This document shows, in pieces, positions 63,260 through 64,000 of a DNA stretch of 64,000 nt. A program made the position numbers and the translations under genes. This DNA is from Asterias amurensis (Eukaryota; Echinodermata; Asteroidea; Forcipulatida; Asteriidae): the NCBI RefSeq assembly GCF_032118995.1, contig NC_092660.1:18834501-18898500 (forward strand), written 5' to 3'. Under the pieces are notes generated by a model. It worked only from the letters and a program-made list of their open reading frames with translations. It was not told where the DNA came from and ran no database searches. Within the stretch, counting starts at the first letter, position 1. The number at the start of each line of letters is the position of its first letter.

Positions 63260-64000
63260 CGTATTGAATCTTAGTTTTAAGTTGCTATTAATCATTTCTG
63301 GAGAAGACGGATAAAGGATGGAAATGCATGAAGTTGAATGATCCCACGTTCACACACAGCTCAATGTAAGAGGGATTTAATGTACGTTTAACGATGAATG
63401 GCTGACTTCCTTATACTGAGCACGACACGCCAATGAACTTCAACAATAACACAACTCTTGGTTTTCATTTTACGGCAACAAGTTTAACAATAAGGGTCAC
63501 AAGGTCGCAGTTCAACTGATTTTTGATAATACCTAAAAAGAAGAAGAATCAAATCAAATAGTTTGACAAATGTTGCCCTTTAAACTGTCATTTTACAGTC
63601 TTTCAGTCGCTTGGATATATGAGAATTGGTTTGCCAAAGAAGTTATTTCAATTCTTGCTGATCGCTCTCAAAGAATGTGATCCGTATTTGGGCAAAGAAG
63701 ATTGTGATGTCATAGATTTCCCAGGGTAGCACAAAACTGATTTTGGAAATTAACTGATTGTTCAGTTCTGGGTATAGATGTATCTCAACGACACCAACGG
63801 TGCCAGCAGGGGTCTGATGTCCTTTATTGTCTATTTTCAATACAGCATGCACAACTTGATCGAGGGAAACCGTTCATTTGGCCTCAACCAAAAGTTTAAA
63901 AGTCTGTTAAAATCTTTCAGTATTTTGGCAGAATAATTTTCCTAACCCATACAAAGTCCTCGATCTCGTTTTAGTATAACAAAAAATATGAATGGATACA
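63260..64000. other. 5' flank of IgR8 and start of another spacer copy
   Basis: Matches 57543-58290 and 35197-36010 to the window end (CATACAAAGTCCTCGATCTCGTTTTAG). Since this spacer leads to another receptor in the other two copies, the array probably continues to the right. Confidence 0.65.

Noticed and set aside
63260-63295. An upstream in-frame start for IgR8 adding MINSNLKLRFNT
   Set aside because: The added residues come from the conserved 5' flank and would precede the signal peptide; no paralogue shares them.

Overview
The window is eukaryotic and almost certainly from an echinoderm, most likely a sea star; the species cannot be read from the sequence. Reasons: a Tie/TEK-type receptor tyrosine kinase split into many small exons with GT-AG introns, AT-rich DNA, many tRNA-derived SINEs, and many small TTAA-flanked palindromic transposons (MITEs). 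Clade assignment is inference.

Region 1 (1-20210, + strand): the 3' part of one Tie1/2-type receptor. Twenty exons can be followed in frame from an EGF-like exon cut by the left edge, through two Ig-like domains, four fibronectin-III domains, a membrane segment and a tyrosine kinase, to a stop at 20208-20210. The joined frame is about 1079 residues. Its introns hold SINEs, MITEs and local tandem repeats.

Region 2 (20211-29687): no host gene recognised. It holds several MITEs, a large palindrome inserted in a minisatellite, and tandem repeats.

Region 3 (29688-64000): a cluster of eight closely related intronless genes for type I membrane receptors (called here IgR1-IgR8). The usual plan is signal peptide, V-like Ig domain, second Ig domain with an extra Cys pair, Ser/Thr-rich stalk, membrane helix, and a short tail full of tyrosine motifs (YMEL, YxxP, an ITSM-like TSYEAV, and a Grb2-type YQNI). 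Order and strand: IgR1-, IgR2-, IgR3-, IgR4+, IgR5+, IgR6+, IgR7-, IgR8-. Two members differ sharply. IgR1 lacks the second Ig domain and has an expanded tail with repeated DDYxxP modules. IgR6 keeps the common ectodomain but has a different membrane helix and a long tail with SH3-type proline motifs and two canonical ITIMs (IVYADL, VLYSSV) at its end. This looks like a paired-receptor family: a shared ectodomain joined to different signalling tails, with amino-acid variation concentrated in three CDR-like loops of the first Ig domain.

The spacers are copies of one another, direct and inverted, so the cluster grew by repeated segmental duplication. Two spacer stretches (47345-49425 and 53170-53600) look like receptor 5' flanks that have lost their gene. 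A LINE (58859-60661) and a MITE (60813-61202) sit in one copy of a spacer whose empty version is present near 36.6-36.8 kb, giving in-window pre-insertion sites. At the right edge the array appears to continue.
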